From assembly GCA_041685645.1 (NCBI GenBank), contig JAWLFI010000009.1, forward strand, positions 1 through 29,684: 29,684 bases of DNA, written 5' to 3'. The notes under the pieces are model-generated. The model made no database searches and was not told where the DNA came from. It saw only the letters and a program-made list of their open reading frames with translations. Positions 9,538-18,259 of the stretch are shown one piece after another (position 1 is the first letter of the stretch; the number at the start of each line of letters is the position of its first letter). Both the position numbers and the translations under genes were made by a program. The stretch comes from JAWLFI01 sp041685645. Lineage in GTDB: Bacteria; Bacteroidota; Bacteroidia; Chitinophagales; Saprospiraceae.

Positions 9538-12060
9538 ATGAATCTACGATCCATCATCAATTATCTCAAAAGACTGGGACTGGGCAGAAAAAACGGATTT
9601 GCCGGCTCTGCAACTAAGGTCCTCATCCTGAGTATAGATTTATTTTTTGCTCTTTTCGCCTTTGCTTTTGCCATTTTTGTAGATCGATCGCTGAATGCGA
9701 CGAGTTGGACTTATGTCATGACGAGCCCCTTGCCCTGGATTCTTCTCACTCTCCGGGCGATTAGTTTCATCGTTTTTAAAACCTATTTGATCATCATTCG
9801 TTTTGTGGGAGAGAAAGATATTCTCAACCTTTTCTGGGCAACTACAGTTTCTTCCCTTGCTTTTTATTTCCTGTTAAAGATTTTCCCCCTCGCCCTGCCA
9901 GGGGATAGGGCGGCCACGGTAGTAGTAATTGACTATCTCTTTTTGCTGTATTTATCAGGGGGATTCCGAGCCTTTTTGCGTTTATTATACAAGTATTTGC
10001 GCCGCCAAAACCAAGGGAAAACAATCCCAACTATTATTTATGGTGCCGGGGAGTTGGGGGCGATCACACTTCGCATTCTCGAACAATCCGTATCACACAA
10101 TTATCAGGTCGTCGCTTTTCTGGACGACAACCCCAAAGTGAGGAGTAAATTGTTGAATGGCATACCTATATACGACCCCCGATATTCGCTGGATACTATA
10201 ATCAAACAATGGAAGGTTAAATCCGCCATTATTGCAATTCAAAAGTTGCCGGATCATCGGCGCATATTTTTTATTGATACCTGCCTGGAGCACCAGGTTG
10301 AAGTCCTCAAAGTCCCCTCCACAACCCAATGGATCAACAATGAATTGAGTGCCAATCAATTCAAGAAGGTGAAATTGAAGGATTTATTGAACCGAGAAGC
10401 TATTCATCTCGATGTAGAAAAGATTTCCGAACAAATTAAAGGAGAAAAGGTCTTGGTGACGGGTTGTGCCGGCTCGATTGGTAGTGAGATCGTACGCCAA
10501 CTGTTAAAATATGATCCTCAAAGTATCATAGGAATAGACCAGGCAGAAACCCCGCTCGTCAATCTGGTTAGAGAGTTGAAGGATGATCGACTCATGCCGA
10601 TCGTCGCTGATGTGAGAGATGCCGGAAAGATGGATCGCATTTTTGCTAAGTACCGCCCGTATTACGTTTTTCACGCAGCGGCTTATAAACACGTACCCAT
10701 CATGGAGTTTCATCCGGAAGAAGCCGTGAAGACCAATGTTGCCGGTTCGATGCATGTCGCTCGCGCTGCTGCTGATGTCGGCGTAAAAAAATTCGTGATG
10801 GTCTCTACGGATAAGGTAATCAATCCAACGAACGTCATGGGAGCGAGTAAGCGGGTAGCGGAAATTTTCATGCAACATATGCAATCTGACCCTTCTAACG
10901 ATACACAGTTTATAGTCACTCGCTTTGGCAATGTTCTCGGTTCAAATGGGTCTGTTGTTCCAATTTTTCAAAAACAAATAGAGGCACGTCAACCGGTAAC
11001 AGTAACACATCGGGATGTCACGCGCTATTTCATGACTATTCCGGAAGCCTGCCAATTGGTATTAGAGGCCGGTGTCATGGGAAATGGCGGGGAGGTATTT
11101 GTATTTGATATGGGGCAGCCAGTCAAAATATACGATTTGGCCCGAAGATTGATCCAACTCTCTGGCTATAAACCGGATATTGATATTCCCATTCAATTTA
11201 CAGGGCTGCGACCTGGAGAAAAGCTATTTGAAGAACTGCTCTCTGATCGGGAAAGCACAAAGCCAACCCATCATCCCAAAATTATGATAGCAGAAGTAAA
11301 CTACGAGTGTACGGACAGAAATCATAACGATATTTTTGCCTTAATCCAACACTGTTATACTTCTGAAGACAGAGCTGAAATTCTAAGATACCTGAAACGG
11401 TTAGTGCCCGAATATCAATGCCAGACTCGAAACTTGTCAGTGCAAACCCGGCATACCACTCAAGGAAAGCTCCTAGACAAATCCGGAGATTCCCTTCACA
11501 TATCTGAAGAGTACATCCCAAATCCTTCAAAAAGAGAATCTGGGGAGACGGAGGACTCGACTGACCTCACAGAACTCAAGGGTCAGAATGGTATCAAAAA
11601 ACTTTTTTTGAACACTGTGGGTCGCGTGATTCCCGCGGACGTGTTTTCTCCACGGCACGCCATATCTATTAAAGGCATTTGCTTTATCGATCAAAAGGTC
11701 ATCCTTTTAAAAACGGAGTTGGGACATTGGGACCTGCCCGGCGGAAAACTAAAAAAAGGGGAACATTGGAGGGAGTGTATCCGCAGAGAGGTGTATGAAG
11801 AACTCAAACTAGAGGTTCTACAGTGCCAACTAGTTTCTCTTAGGTCCGCCCGGATTCGCGACACATCAGATGTTGTCATTACCTTGGTATCCTGCCAGAT
11901 AGATGAACGTTCCCAGCCTATTCAATTGAGTCAGGAACACTTCGGTATCCAACTCTTCCAAATGGATGAGATCGATGATATAGATATGCTAGTACCTTAT
12001 CAAAAATATATCAAAGAAGTGTACTACAATGAAAGGGGAAAAATTGGCGGGAATAAATAA
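9538..12060 (+). CDS. Membrane nucleotide-sugar 4,6-dehydratase (PglF/WbpM/CapD-like) fused to a C-terminal Nudix domain
   Basis: This 840-residue inner-membrane protein has about four hydrophobic segments in residues 25-150, then a nucleotide-binding fold (IIYGAGELGAITLRIL, 166-181). An extended short-chain dehydrogenase domain follows: the NAD-binding TGCAGSIG (308-315), FHAAAYKHVPIME (378-390), and the family active site STDK (423-426) with P430 and MGASK (434-438). That part should dehydrate a UDP-HexNAc to its 4-keto-6-deoxy form. Relatives normally stop near residue 620-650. Here a polar linker (about 630-695) leads into a Nudix fold (about 705-830) with box residues G736, E742, R750, E751, E754 and E755. 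The usual glycine in the EExG part is Lys757. The frame is continuous, so this is a true fusion in the given sequence. The Nudix substrate is unknown, with a nucleotide sugar or nucleotide as a reasonable guess. Confidence 0.9.
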   Translation: MNLRSIINYLKRLGLGRKNGFAGSATKVLILSIDLFFALFAFAFAIFVDRSLNATSWTYVMTSPLPWILLTLRAISFIVFKTYLIIIRFVGEKDILNLFWATTVSSLAFYFLLKIFPLALPGDRAATVVVIDYLFLLYLSGGFRAFLRLLYKYLRRQNQGKTIPTIIYGAGELGAITLRILEQSVSHNYQVVAFLDDNPKVRSKLLNGIPIYDPRYSLDTIIKQWKVKSAIIAIQKLPDHRRIFFIDTCLEHQVEVLKVPSTTQWINNELSANQFKKVKLKDLLNREAIHLDVEKISEQIKGEKVLVTGCAGSIGSEIVRQLLKYDPQSIIGIDQAETPLVNLVRELKDDRLMPIVADVRDAGKMDRIFAKYRPYYVFHAAAYKHVPIMEFHPEEAVKTNVAGSMHVARAAADVGVKKFVMVSTDKVINPTNVMGASKRVAEIFMQHMQSDPSNDTQFIVTRFGNVLGSNGSVVPIFQKQIEARQPVTVTHRDVTRYFMTIPEACQLVLEAGVMGNGGEVFVFDMGQPVKIYDLARRLIQLSGYKPDIDIPIQFTGLRPGEKLFEELLSDRESTKPTHHPKIMIAEVNYECTDRNHNDIFALIQHCYTSEDRAEILRYLKRLVPEYQCQTRNLSVQTRHTTQGKLLDKSGDSLHISEEYIPNPSKRESGETEDSTDLTELKGQNGIKKLFLNTVGRVIPADVFSPRHAISIKGICFIDQKVILLKTELGHWDLPGGKLKKGEHWRECIRREVYEELKLEVLQCQLVSLRSARIRDTSDVVITLVSCQIDERSQPIQLSQEHFGIQLFQMDEIDDIDMLVPYQKYIKEVYYNERGKIGGNK

Positions 12061-12069
12061 GCTCCTTCA

Positions 12070-12732
12070 TTACAAGGTGAGGAAAACGATTAGGTTGATT
12101 TGATCCCGCTGGTCTTGAAATAGGAATTGGTTCATGTAGCCCACTTCCGTCTTCACTGAATCACTCCATCGATATCCCAGCCCCCCGTAGAGTCGATTGC
12201 GATCGAATGGCTGCTTGCCGGGCTGAAGGAAAACCTCATTGTATAAGGAGAGATAAAAATAATTCTCTCTTTCCCGAAGAAGCGGTAGAGGTAGGTGTGC
12301 AGAAAGGAAATATCGAAATCGCCATTTAAAGTCCTCCCCAATCCATCGCTGCTCCAATCGATACCGGTGCTGCAATTGAATGAGAGCGAATCGCTGATGA
12401 GTAATGAATTGTTGAAACAAGCGATGTTCGTCAAAAGCAACCTTATCCCCCTGGCCGGCTAGATAGTTCTCGCTGAGTATATACCCATACCCAGCCAATA
12501 CGTTATTGTTGTTGTTGTCTGACAAATTATAACCCAAACCGGTTCTCAACAACAACTGCTCCAGATCGCCAATCGCATTGTAATTTCGGTACTGTACTTC
12601 GTGGTGCCAATTCCACTTTTCATTCGCTTTATAATTCCCAAAATATATGAGCCAATTCCCAACATCATTATTTTGAGCAGCCAAGGTCCCAAAAAGCAGA
12701 AAAAGAGGTGTGACCAAAAATCGAATCGCCAT
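12070..12732 (-). CDS. DUF2490 domain protein, predicted outer-membrane beta-barrel
   Basis: This 220-residue protein has a signal peptide (MAIRFLVTPLFLLFGTLAAQ) followed by the typical DUF2490 opening, in which a W-L-Y-F strand is followed by WNWHHEVQYRNY. Later strands include LLLRTGLGYNL and QHRYRLEQRW, and the protein ends in FLTL. The alternating aromatic and polar pattern fits a small barrel in the outer membrane. Function is unknown for the family. The stop codon lies only 9 bases from the end of the convergent dehydratase-Nudix gene, leaving no room for a terminator between them, so the two transcripts probably overlap. An Asn run (DNNNNN) in a periplasmic turn is a minor oddity. Confidence 0.85.
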   Translation of the reverse strand: MAIRFLVTPLFLLFGTLAAQNNDVGNWLIYFGNYKANEKWNWHHEVQYRNYNAIGDLEQLLLRTGLGYNLSDNNNNNVLAGYGYILSENYLAGQGDKVAFDEHRLFQQFITHQRFALIQLQHRYRLEQRWIGEDFKWRFRYFLSAHLPLPLLRERENYFYLSLYNEVFLQPGKQPFDRNRLYGGLGYRWSDSVKTEVGYMNQFLFQDQRDQINLIVFLTL

Positions 12733-12884
12733 TTTCTATACAGTTTTTCCTTTGTTTTATCAGAGATTAAGGGAAGTTCTTTTTTTAGTTTCTTTCCCAA
12801 CTACTCTATCGTGCAAATAAAATAGATGACAATTTTTACTTTTTGAGTGACTTAAATTACAAAACGGAGAAGTCTTGTAAATTA

Positions 12885-13199
12885 CTATCTTCTCGCCAGG
12901 CGATGAGCCATGGGCCGGAACATTTTGGCATCCGCTATAAAAGTGCCGAAGGGCAAAAAGGCAGCGATGCCCGCCTTTAGATATGTCACCAAGGACCACC
13001 GCAATCGCAATCCTACCCATAAGGCGACCATAAAATATAAGACAAATAAAAGGCCATGTGCCATGCCGATTGCGAAATTAGGCTCCGGCCAGCCTCTCCA
13101 ATATTTCAACGGCATACCCAAAAAAATCAGAAGCAAAAAACTCCATCCTTCAGCAATAGCAATCTTCCGGAAAAATTTCAAGCCTGTTTCTGTTTTCAT
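12885..13199 (-). CDS. DUF3817 family small integral membrane protein
   Basis: This 104-residue protein has three hydrophobic stretches and the family hallmarks: IAIAEGWSFLLLIFLGMPLKY near the N-terminus, GMAHGLLFVLYF in the middle and a C-terminal PFGTFIADAKMF segment. The conserved AEG, the H in GMAHG and the final PFGTF match DUF3817 membrane proteins, sometimes annotated as YdzA-like. Function is unknown. It faces away from the saccharopine-dehydrogenase-like gene across a 240-base divergent gap. It runs in the same direction as the DUF2490 gene, separated by about 150 bases in which no other gene was seen. Confidence 0.88.
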   Translation of the reverse strand: MKTETGLKFFRKIAIAEGWSFLLLIFLGMPLKYWRGWPEPNFAIGMAHGLLFVLYFMVALWVGLRLRWSLVTYLKAGIAAFLPFGTFIADAKMFRPMAHRLARR

Positions 13200-13408
13200 G
13201 GCCTAAAAATAGAAACTCCCCGAAAGTTCTTTGTAATGGAATTGTAGAAACAGTCATTGAAATTCAATAAAAGTCCCTTTGAATCACTGAAAAGGAAGAG
13301 AAGGCTCCTATTGGACCAATGGGAATCGCTTCTTCCTTTATGCAAAGTGGCAGACCTACGAGATAAATTCTAAGTCGAAAACAATCCAAAGGAGCCGCAG
13401 GCATTTAT

Positions 13409-13416
13409 TACCTTTG
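13409..13416 (+). promoter_or_regulatory. Candidate -7 element (TACCTTTG)
   Basis: TACCTTTG is an exact match to the Bacteroidota -7 consensus TAnnTTTG, placed 23 bases before the ATG at 13440. A clear TTG at the expected -33 spacing is missing, so support rests on the -7 box and its position. Confidence 0.4.
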
Positions 13417-13439
13417 GCCGACGAAACAAAACCACACAG

Positions 13440-14573
13440 ATGTCTAAACACCATGTTTTCATCGCCGGAAGTGGCGGAATAGGTCGCGCTCTAGGATTGA
13501 TTCTCGCCACACAACCAGAAATAGACGCTCATGTATATCTTGGAGATATCAGCAAGACCGCAGCGACATCAGCAGTTAAGTTCGTGCAAAAAGGAAGTGA
13601 AAGTCAAGCTGCAGAAGCCGTGCTGATGCCGCCCAATGGACAAAGTGATGAATGTAGTGAAGTACTGGATCGTTGCGATATTTTATTAGACTGCTTGCCA
13701 GGGAGTCAGGCACCACGAATGGCTCAATGGGCGAGAAAACACCAATTGCATTACGCCAATTTGACCGAGTATGTTCAGGAGACCCGGGAGGTCCTCGAAA
13801 TTGCCGAAGGTGCGCCCACCGGCTTCGTACTTCAAACAGGCCTGGCCCCTGGATTCATCAATGTGCTCGCTCATCAACTCTATCAGCAATTTACACGCCG
13901 ACACAAAGTCACCCAAGTGGATCGAATATCTATGAAAGTGGGTGCACTAACCCGTCATGCTATGCCTCCCCATTTCTATGGATTCACCTGGAGTCCTATT
14001 GGCGTAGCCACAGAATACCTGAAAGAAGCTGAGGTGATTCGTGATTTTAAAAAAACCTACCTACCCGCTTTGTCAGATACCCAGAGTCTAATCATAGACG
14101 GCATTGACTACGAAGATGATTTTACTTCTGGGGGAGCCGCTAACCTGCCCGACCATTTTTGCGACACTGTTCGCCACCTCGATTACCGCACCTTGCGATG
14201 GCCCGGGCACTACGATTGGGTACGCTCCATTATTGCCAAAACGCCAGCCCAGACCGACCCCATTGCTTACCTTGAGGACCACATGTTAGAAAGCATTCCC
14301 ACCATCGAAGAGGATCAAGTCATCATTTATGCTTCGGTGAGTGGAAAAGACTCTAAGGGGCATTTACATCAGATTGAAAAGTCGCACCAGATAGGTCCCC
14401 GCACCGTGGGCAAGCAGCAGCTGAGGGCCATTCAACACACGACCGCCGCCCCACTGGCCGAGATCGCCCATCAGCTTTTGAGCGGCAAGTGGTCCGGGCC
14501 TGTTCTCCAGTCTGATATTGACCCCGACACTTTCTTATCCGGTCCCTTTGTAAAAGCATCATACGGTTCTTAA
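13440..14573 (+). CDS. Saccharopine dehydrogenase family NAD(P)-dependent oxidoreductase
   Basis: This 377-residue cytosolic protein has an N-terminal Rossmann fold with the dinucleotide motif GSGGIG (10-15). LLDCLPGS (about 82-89) closes the first domain, and the catalytic-fold region contains TGLAPGFINVLAH. TLRWPGHYDWV in the second half is a strong signature of the saccharopine dehydrogenase / LYS9-like fold, which handles amino-acid-derived substrates. Whether this copy acts in lysine degradation or on another carbon-nitrogen substrate cannot be decided. No LKR or other lysine-pathway gene is adjacent, so it appears to stand alone. It is preceded by a good -7 element and followed by about 246 bases of non-coding DNA before the convergent DUF3078 gene. 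Confidence 0.9.
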   Translation: MSKHHVFIAGSGGIGRALGLILATQPEIDAHVYLGDISKTAATSAVKFVQKGSESQAAEAVLMPPNGQSDECSEVLDRCDILLDCLPGSQAPRMAQWARKHQLHYANLTEYVQETREVLEIAEGAPTGFVLQTGLAPGFINVLAHQLYQQFTRRHKVTQVDRISMKVGALTRHAMPPHFYGFTWSPIGVATEYLKEAEVIRDFKKTYLPALSDTQSLIIDGIDYEDDFTSGGAANLPDHFCDTVRHLDYRTLRWPGHYDWVRSIIAKTPAQTDPIAYLEDHMLESIPTIEEDQVIIYASVSGKDSKGHLHQIEKSHQIGPRTVGKQQLRAIQHTTAAPLAEIAHQLLSGKWSGPVLQSDIDPDTFLSGPFVKASYGS

Positions 14574-14819
14574 TGCCCCCTGTTTTGACGTCAGACTCCT
14601 GGTGGATAAGGCTTTGCTTCGGAATGATTAAATAGTATTTTCATTGCCAATCCCAGCGCCCTCTGCGGTGGACCAAGTGCTTACCCTGGGTGGTTAGTCA
14701 TTCTTTAGATATCTTTGATTTGCAACTTCTCCTCAATGCAAAGAAAAACTAATACTGAGCCACAAACAAACTAAAAGGCATTCCCCACTGAGCCCAATTC
14801 CGCAGGGGTCCTCAAAACC

Positions 14820-15887
14820 CTAAAAAATATAATTATACTGAAGGGTGAGGGATTGAACAATATTAAGACCCCGGCTCAATTTGGGACTGCCATCGGGATT
14901 GCGTTCTACGCCATCCGGCATATCCCAGTCTGTCTTTTGGAGGAAGATATCGTGATCGTAAAAGAAATTAATGAGAAAAGTTATTTTCAGCCCATCGAAA
15001 ATTTCATAGGTAAATTCATTTCTCCAATCTACATCAACATTTTTTGGTTCAAACAGATAGTTGGAAAACAGGATAAGTTCTGATTTGTGAATCAATTTTT
15101 CCTGAAGGTATTTGTTGCGATATAAGGTTCTGAAACTGGCTCCGAACTGTAAAAACAGATTGTCGAAATCCGTTTCACTGCGCCAGGGTGTGCCGTGCAA
15201 ACCGACTTCTTCCTCCTGATTCCCTGGAATAGCGGCTATGTCATTATCTGCAACAAGAATCACTTTAGTGGAAGCCGGGGAGAGGGAGAAGGCCCAATGT
15301 TTGTTGGGTTCGTAACGCGATCCAGGCGAGAAAGTGATTTGTGCCGGGGATAAAAACCGCGAAATGGGCCCTTCGTCATTTCCGGAAGCATCCTTGAGGA
15401 AGTTGCCTCGATAAGTGGGTACCAATTGGCTAAAAAAAATCAAATCAGCCGAGTAACTCCAGGGAGAGCCCTTTGATTTATCGTAGGCCAAACTGGTGAC
15501 AAAGCGAAATTCATCTACTGTTTTCTGAAAGGGCTTGGGCACGACATTATTGGCAATAATAGTAGAGCCAGAGCCCAGTCTTTGTACTCCAAATAAGAAG
15601 GTGCTTACTGTTTCCCACTGCGTCCGATTTTTGCTGTACAGGGCGAAAAAGGTGCTGAGTCCGCCAAATTGAATGCGATCCTCTCCTGCACCTACCTTCG
15701 GGTTGATTTGTAGGAGTTGAAAAAAGTCCATGCCTAAGCCGGCACCAATTTGCCAGCCACTGGAATCTTTTTTAACTGCTTCTTTACGAAGATTTTTAGC
15801 CCGATCGTGATCAATTTGAATCTGTGCGCGCACGGGCAAGCCCGAAAGGGCTCCACAGAGAAGAATAACCAACAAGAAGCGCATCAT
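14820..15887 (-). CDS. DUF3078 domain protein, copy A
   Basis: This 355-residue protein is predicted to be exported. The frame runs upstream to 15995, but ATG 15887 (or 15884) directly opens a signal peptide (MMRFLLVILLCGALSGLPVR, ending at AQ) and sits 50 bases below a perfect -7 box, so I chose it. The body is beta-rich, contains DFFQLLQINPKVGAGEDR, and ends in LQYNYIF with a terminal aromatic residue, as in outer-membrane barrels. It is clearly paralogous to the protein encoded at 16952-18025: long blocks, including SYSADLI, PTYRGNFLKD, NVDVDWRNE and KTDWD, are nearly identical. Function of DUF3078 is unknown. It lies downstream of xerD with a gap of about 150 bases and appears to have its own promoter. 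Confidence 0.88.
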   Translation of the reverse strand: MMRFLLVILLCGALSGLPVRAQIQIDHDRAKNLRKEAVKKDSSGWQIGAGLGMDFFQLLQINPKVGAGEDRIQFGGLSTFFALYSKNRTQWETVSTFLFGVQRLGSGSTIIANNVVPKPFQKTVDEFRFVTSLAYDKSKGSPWSYSADLIFFSQLVPTYRGNFLKDASGNDEGPISRFLSPAQITFSPGSRYEPNKHWAFSLSPASTKVILVADNDIAAIPGNQEEEVGLHGTPWRSETDFDNLFLQFGASFRTLYRNKYLQEKLIHKSELILFSNYLFEPKNVDVDWRNEFTYEIFDGLKITFLINFFYDHDIFLQKTDWDMPDGVERNPDGSPKLSRGLNIVQSLTLQYNYIF

Positions 15888-15937
15888 GAACAGAAATTTT
15901 TTTTTCAATAGTTTCCCCAGATATAGTCTGGAGCTCA

Positions 15938-15945
15938 CAAATATA
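15938..15945 (-). promoter_or_regulatory. Candidate -7 element (TATATTTG) for DUF3078 copy A
   Basis: On the minus strand this reads TATATTTG, an exact TAnnTTTG match, 50 bases upstream of the chosen ATG at 15887. The identical octamer precedes DUF3078 copy B. No well-spaced -33 TTG was found. Confidence 0.42.
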
Positions 15946-16036
15946 GTTGTTTTTGTTAATATGTAAAGCGCAATCGAAGATAGTAACGATACCAATCAAT
16001 TCTAATCGTATAGTTTGGGAAAAGATTAACGAAGTA

Positions 16037-16939
16037 TTATTGATTCATTGGGTGATACCGCTCAATGGTTTCCCGTAGGAACTCTTTTCGAATATGGGTG
16101 TAAATTTCCGTGGTTAGGATGGATTCATGGCCAAGCATTTCCTGCACAGCCCGAAGATCTGCTCCGCCCTCGACCAAATGACTGGCGAAAGAGTGACGAA
16201 AGGTGTGGGGACTTACTTTCTTTGCCCAGCCTAGTTGCTGACATTGCTTTCGAATCATCAGGAAAATCATCTGTCGACTCAGGCCCTTCCCGCGCGCACT
16301 GAGAAATAAGGTGTCTGAAGCTTCGGGCAAGAATTGAACTCTGCTTCGTTCGTGTGTTCTATAGGCTTGAATTTGATCGATGGCCGTCTGTCCTATGGGC
16401 ACGAGACGCTCCTTATTATTTTTTCCCACCACTCGGATAAAACCAGATTCCTGATAGAGTTGTGAGATTTTGAGAGAAGTCAACTCAGTCACGCGCAAAC
16501 CACAGCCATACAGTACTTCAAAAATGGCTCGATTTCTATAGCCATGTCGAGATTGAAGGTCCACAGACTCAATGAGGGTAATCATTTCCTCAATGGACAG
16601 TATGGTCGGTATTTTTCTCCTCAAGCGGGGACCTTCAATATGCTCTGTGGGCGCCTGCTTAATGATATCTTCCAATCGGCAATAGCGGAAAAAAGTGCGC
16701 AATCCGGATAAAATGCGGTTTTGGCTATTGGGGCTGAGTCTCAGTTCGTAAAGCGTGGCCAAAAAGGTCTCAATGTGCTTGCGATCTACCTGCTGTAGTG
16801 GAACCACAGATTCATCCTGTCGCAGGAAACTTATCAGCTTGTTGACATCAGCCGTGTAGGCGTTAATGGAGTGTTGGGACAGCCCCTTTTCCAGTCGAAG
16901 ATACGCTGTGAATCCCTTGAGTGCTGTTGTCCAGTCCAA
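16037..16939 (-). CDS. xerD: Site-specific tyrosine recombinase XerD
   Basis: This 300-residue tyrosine recombinase belongs to the Xer family, which resolves chromosome dimers at dif sites. The N-terminal SAM-like core-binding domain covers about 1-95 and the catalytic domain 108-295. All catalytic residues are present: R149 (GLRVTEL), K173 (VGKNNKER), H245 and R248 (SPHTFRH), H271 (LGHES) and the nucleophile Y280 (TEIYTH). The start is TTG at 16939. No upstream ATG exists in frame before the stop at 16952, and the N-terminal family pattern (ALKGFTAYLRLEKGLS) begins immediately after it. The DUF3078 copy B stop lies 12 bases upstream in the same frame, so the two are likely co-transcribed and translation may be coupled. 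Nothing suggests a phage or integron integrase. Confidence 0.95.
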   Translation of the reverse strand: MDWTTALKGFTAYLRLEKGLSQHSINAYTADVNKLISFLRQDESVVPLQQVDRKHIETFLATLYELRLSPNSQNRILSGLRTFFRYCRLEDIIKQAPTEHIEGPRLRRKIPTILSIEEMITLIESVDLQSRHGYRNRAIFEVLYGCGLRVTELTSLKISQLYQESGFIRVVGKNNKERLVPIGQTAIDQIQAYRTHERSRVQFLPEASDTLFLSARGKGLSRQMIFLMIRKQCQQLGWAKKVSPHTFRHSFASHLVEGGADLRAVQEMLGHESILTTEIYTHIRKEFLRETIERYHPMNQ

Positions 16940-16951
16940 AGTGTTCTTGTA

Positions 16952-18025
16952 TTAAAATATGTAGTTATACTGCAAGGCAAAGGTCTGAATCACATTGAGT
17001 CCCCTCTTGAGTATAGGATTCCCCTCTTGATCGCGCTCGATGCCATCCGGTTGATCCCAATCGGTTTTTTGCAACAAAATATCGTGATCGTAGAAGAGGT
17101 TAAGTACAACAGTTAATCTCAATCCGCTCACAATCTCGTATGCAATTTCATTTCTCCAATCTACATCCACATTTTGGGGTTCGTTGAGATAGTTGGAGAA
17201 CAGAATCAATTCGGACCGGGTAATCAATTTATCATTAAAGTATTTATTCTTGTATTGTGCCCGCAGACTGGAGCCAAACTGATACAATACCTGGTCAAAA
17301 TCATCCGGTCCACGCCATTCGGTGCCATGCAAGCCAATCATAGCTTCCTCATCCCCGGGAATGGATGCGATTTCTTCATCGGCAACAATAATGGCTTTGG
17401 AAGCTGCGGGAGAGTACATAAAAGACAAATGTTTTGTCGCTTGATATTCGATACCGGGAGCAAAAGTAATCTGGACGGGCGACAAAAATTTAGCAATTGG
17501 TCCCATATCACTGCCCGATACATCTTTAAGGAAGTTCCCACGATAAGTGGGCAGCAATTGAGAAGAAGCAATCAAATCCGCAGAGTAACTCCATTTCGAA
17601 TCTTCCGATGTAGCATAACTCAACCTGCTGACCACTCTCAACTCATCAATTGTTTTTTGATAGGGTTTGGAGATGGAATTTCCCGCAATCGTGGTTGTAC
17701 CGGATCCCAATCGCTGCACGCCAAAAAGAAAAGTTCCGGTGTTTTCCCAAGTCAGGCGTTCATTTTTATATCTGGCAAAGCCCGTGCTAAGTCCCCCAAA
17801 CTGGATTCGGTCTTCTCCTGCACCGACCTTTGGGTTGATTTGTAAGAGTTGGAAGAAGTCCAGACCTAAACCTACACCTCCGGACCAACCCTCCTTTTCC
17901 GTTTCTTCTAGCTTTTGTGCTTTTAGTTTTTCAGCTCTTTTTTCTGAAACGTCAATTTGAGCGGAGGCCATTCCTGCCCAGGCGAAGACAACGACCAATA
18001 GAGAGAATTGTACCACTTTTTGCAT
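16952..18025 (-). CDS. DUF3078 domain protein, copy B
   Basis: This 357-residue exported protein of unknown function is a paralogue of the one encoded at 14820-15887. ATG 18025 is preferred over the further-upstream frame opening at 18097 because it starts a clean signal peptide (MQKVVQFSLLVVVFAWAG, ending SAQ) and lies 33 bases below a perfect -7 box. After a Lys/Glu-rich segment (EKRAEKLKAQKLEETEKEG) come predicted beta-strands, the shared DFFQLLQINPKVGAGEDR block, and the terminal LQYNYIF. The Lys/Glu-rich N-terminal part differs between copies more than the barrel-like part. xerD begins 12 bases after the stop. A role in the outer membrane is inferred from composition and the C-terminal aromatic residue. 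Confidence 0.88.
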   Translation of the reverse strand: MQKVVQFSLLVVVFAWAGMASAQIDVSEKRAEKLKAQKLEETEKEGWSGGVGLGLDFFQLLQINPKVGAGEDRIQFGGLSTGFARYKNERLTWENTGTFLFGVQRLGSGTTTIAGNSISKPYQKTIDELRVVSRLSYATSEDSKWSYSADLIASSQLLPTYRGNFLKDVSGSDMGPIAKFLSPVQITFAPGIEYQATKHLSFMYSPAASKAIIVADEEIASIPGDEEAMIGLHGTEWRGPDDFDQVLYQFGSSLRAQYKNKYFNDKLITRSELILFSNYLNEPQNVDVDWRNEIAYEIVSGLRLTVVLNLFYDHDILLQKTDWDQPDGIERDQEGNPILKRGLNVIQTFALQYNYIF

Positions 18026-18057
18026 TGCGATTGTGATTTTTAATTTAAGAATAGATG

Positions 18058-18065
18058 CAAATATA
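18058..18065 (-). promoter_or_regulatory. Candidate -7 element (TATATTTG) for DUF3078 copy B and xerD
   Basis: The minus strand reads TATATTTG, an exact -7 consensus match 33 bases above ATG 18025. It is identical to the octamer before DUF3078 copy A. No -33 TTG at 19-21 bases was seen. Confidence 0.42.
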
Positions 18066-18259
18066 CTACTTTGAAGAAAACAGGTCTCGTGCATCATAGT
18101 TCAGCAAATTCAATAAAGCCGGTAATGCTGCGATATCATGAGGTATTGAGGAGAAAATGCCGATTGACATCAAGTGATAGGAAACAAAGTATTCGGGGGT
18201 GATTAAATTCTGAAAGTCACTTCCCTACAAGGATTTCTAAAAGTCGTCGGCATATATTG

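Noticed and set aside
16037..16939. A phage or genomic-island integrase next to an attachment site.
   Set aside because: Length, N-terminal pattern and catalytic motifs fit housekeeping XerD. No tRNA, phage gene or flanking direct repeat was seen.
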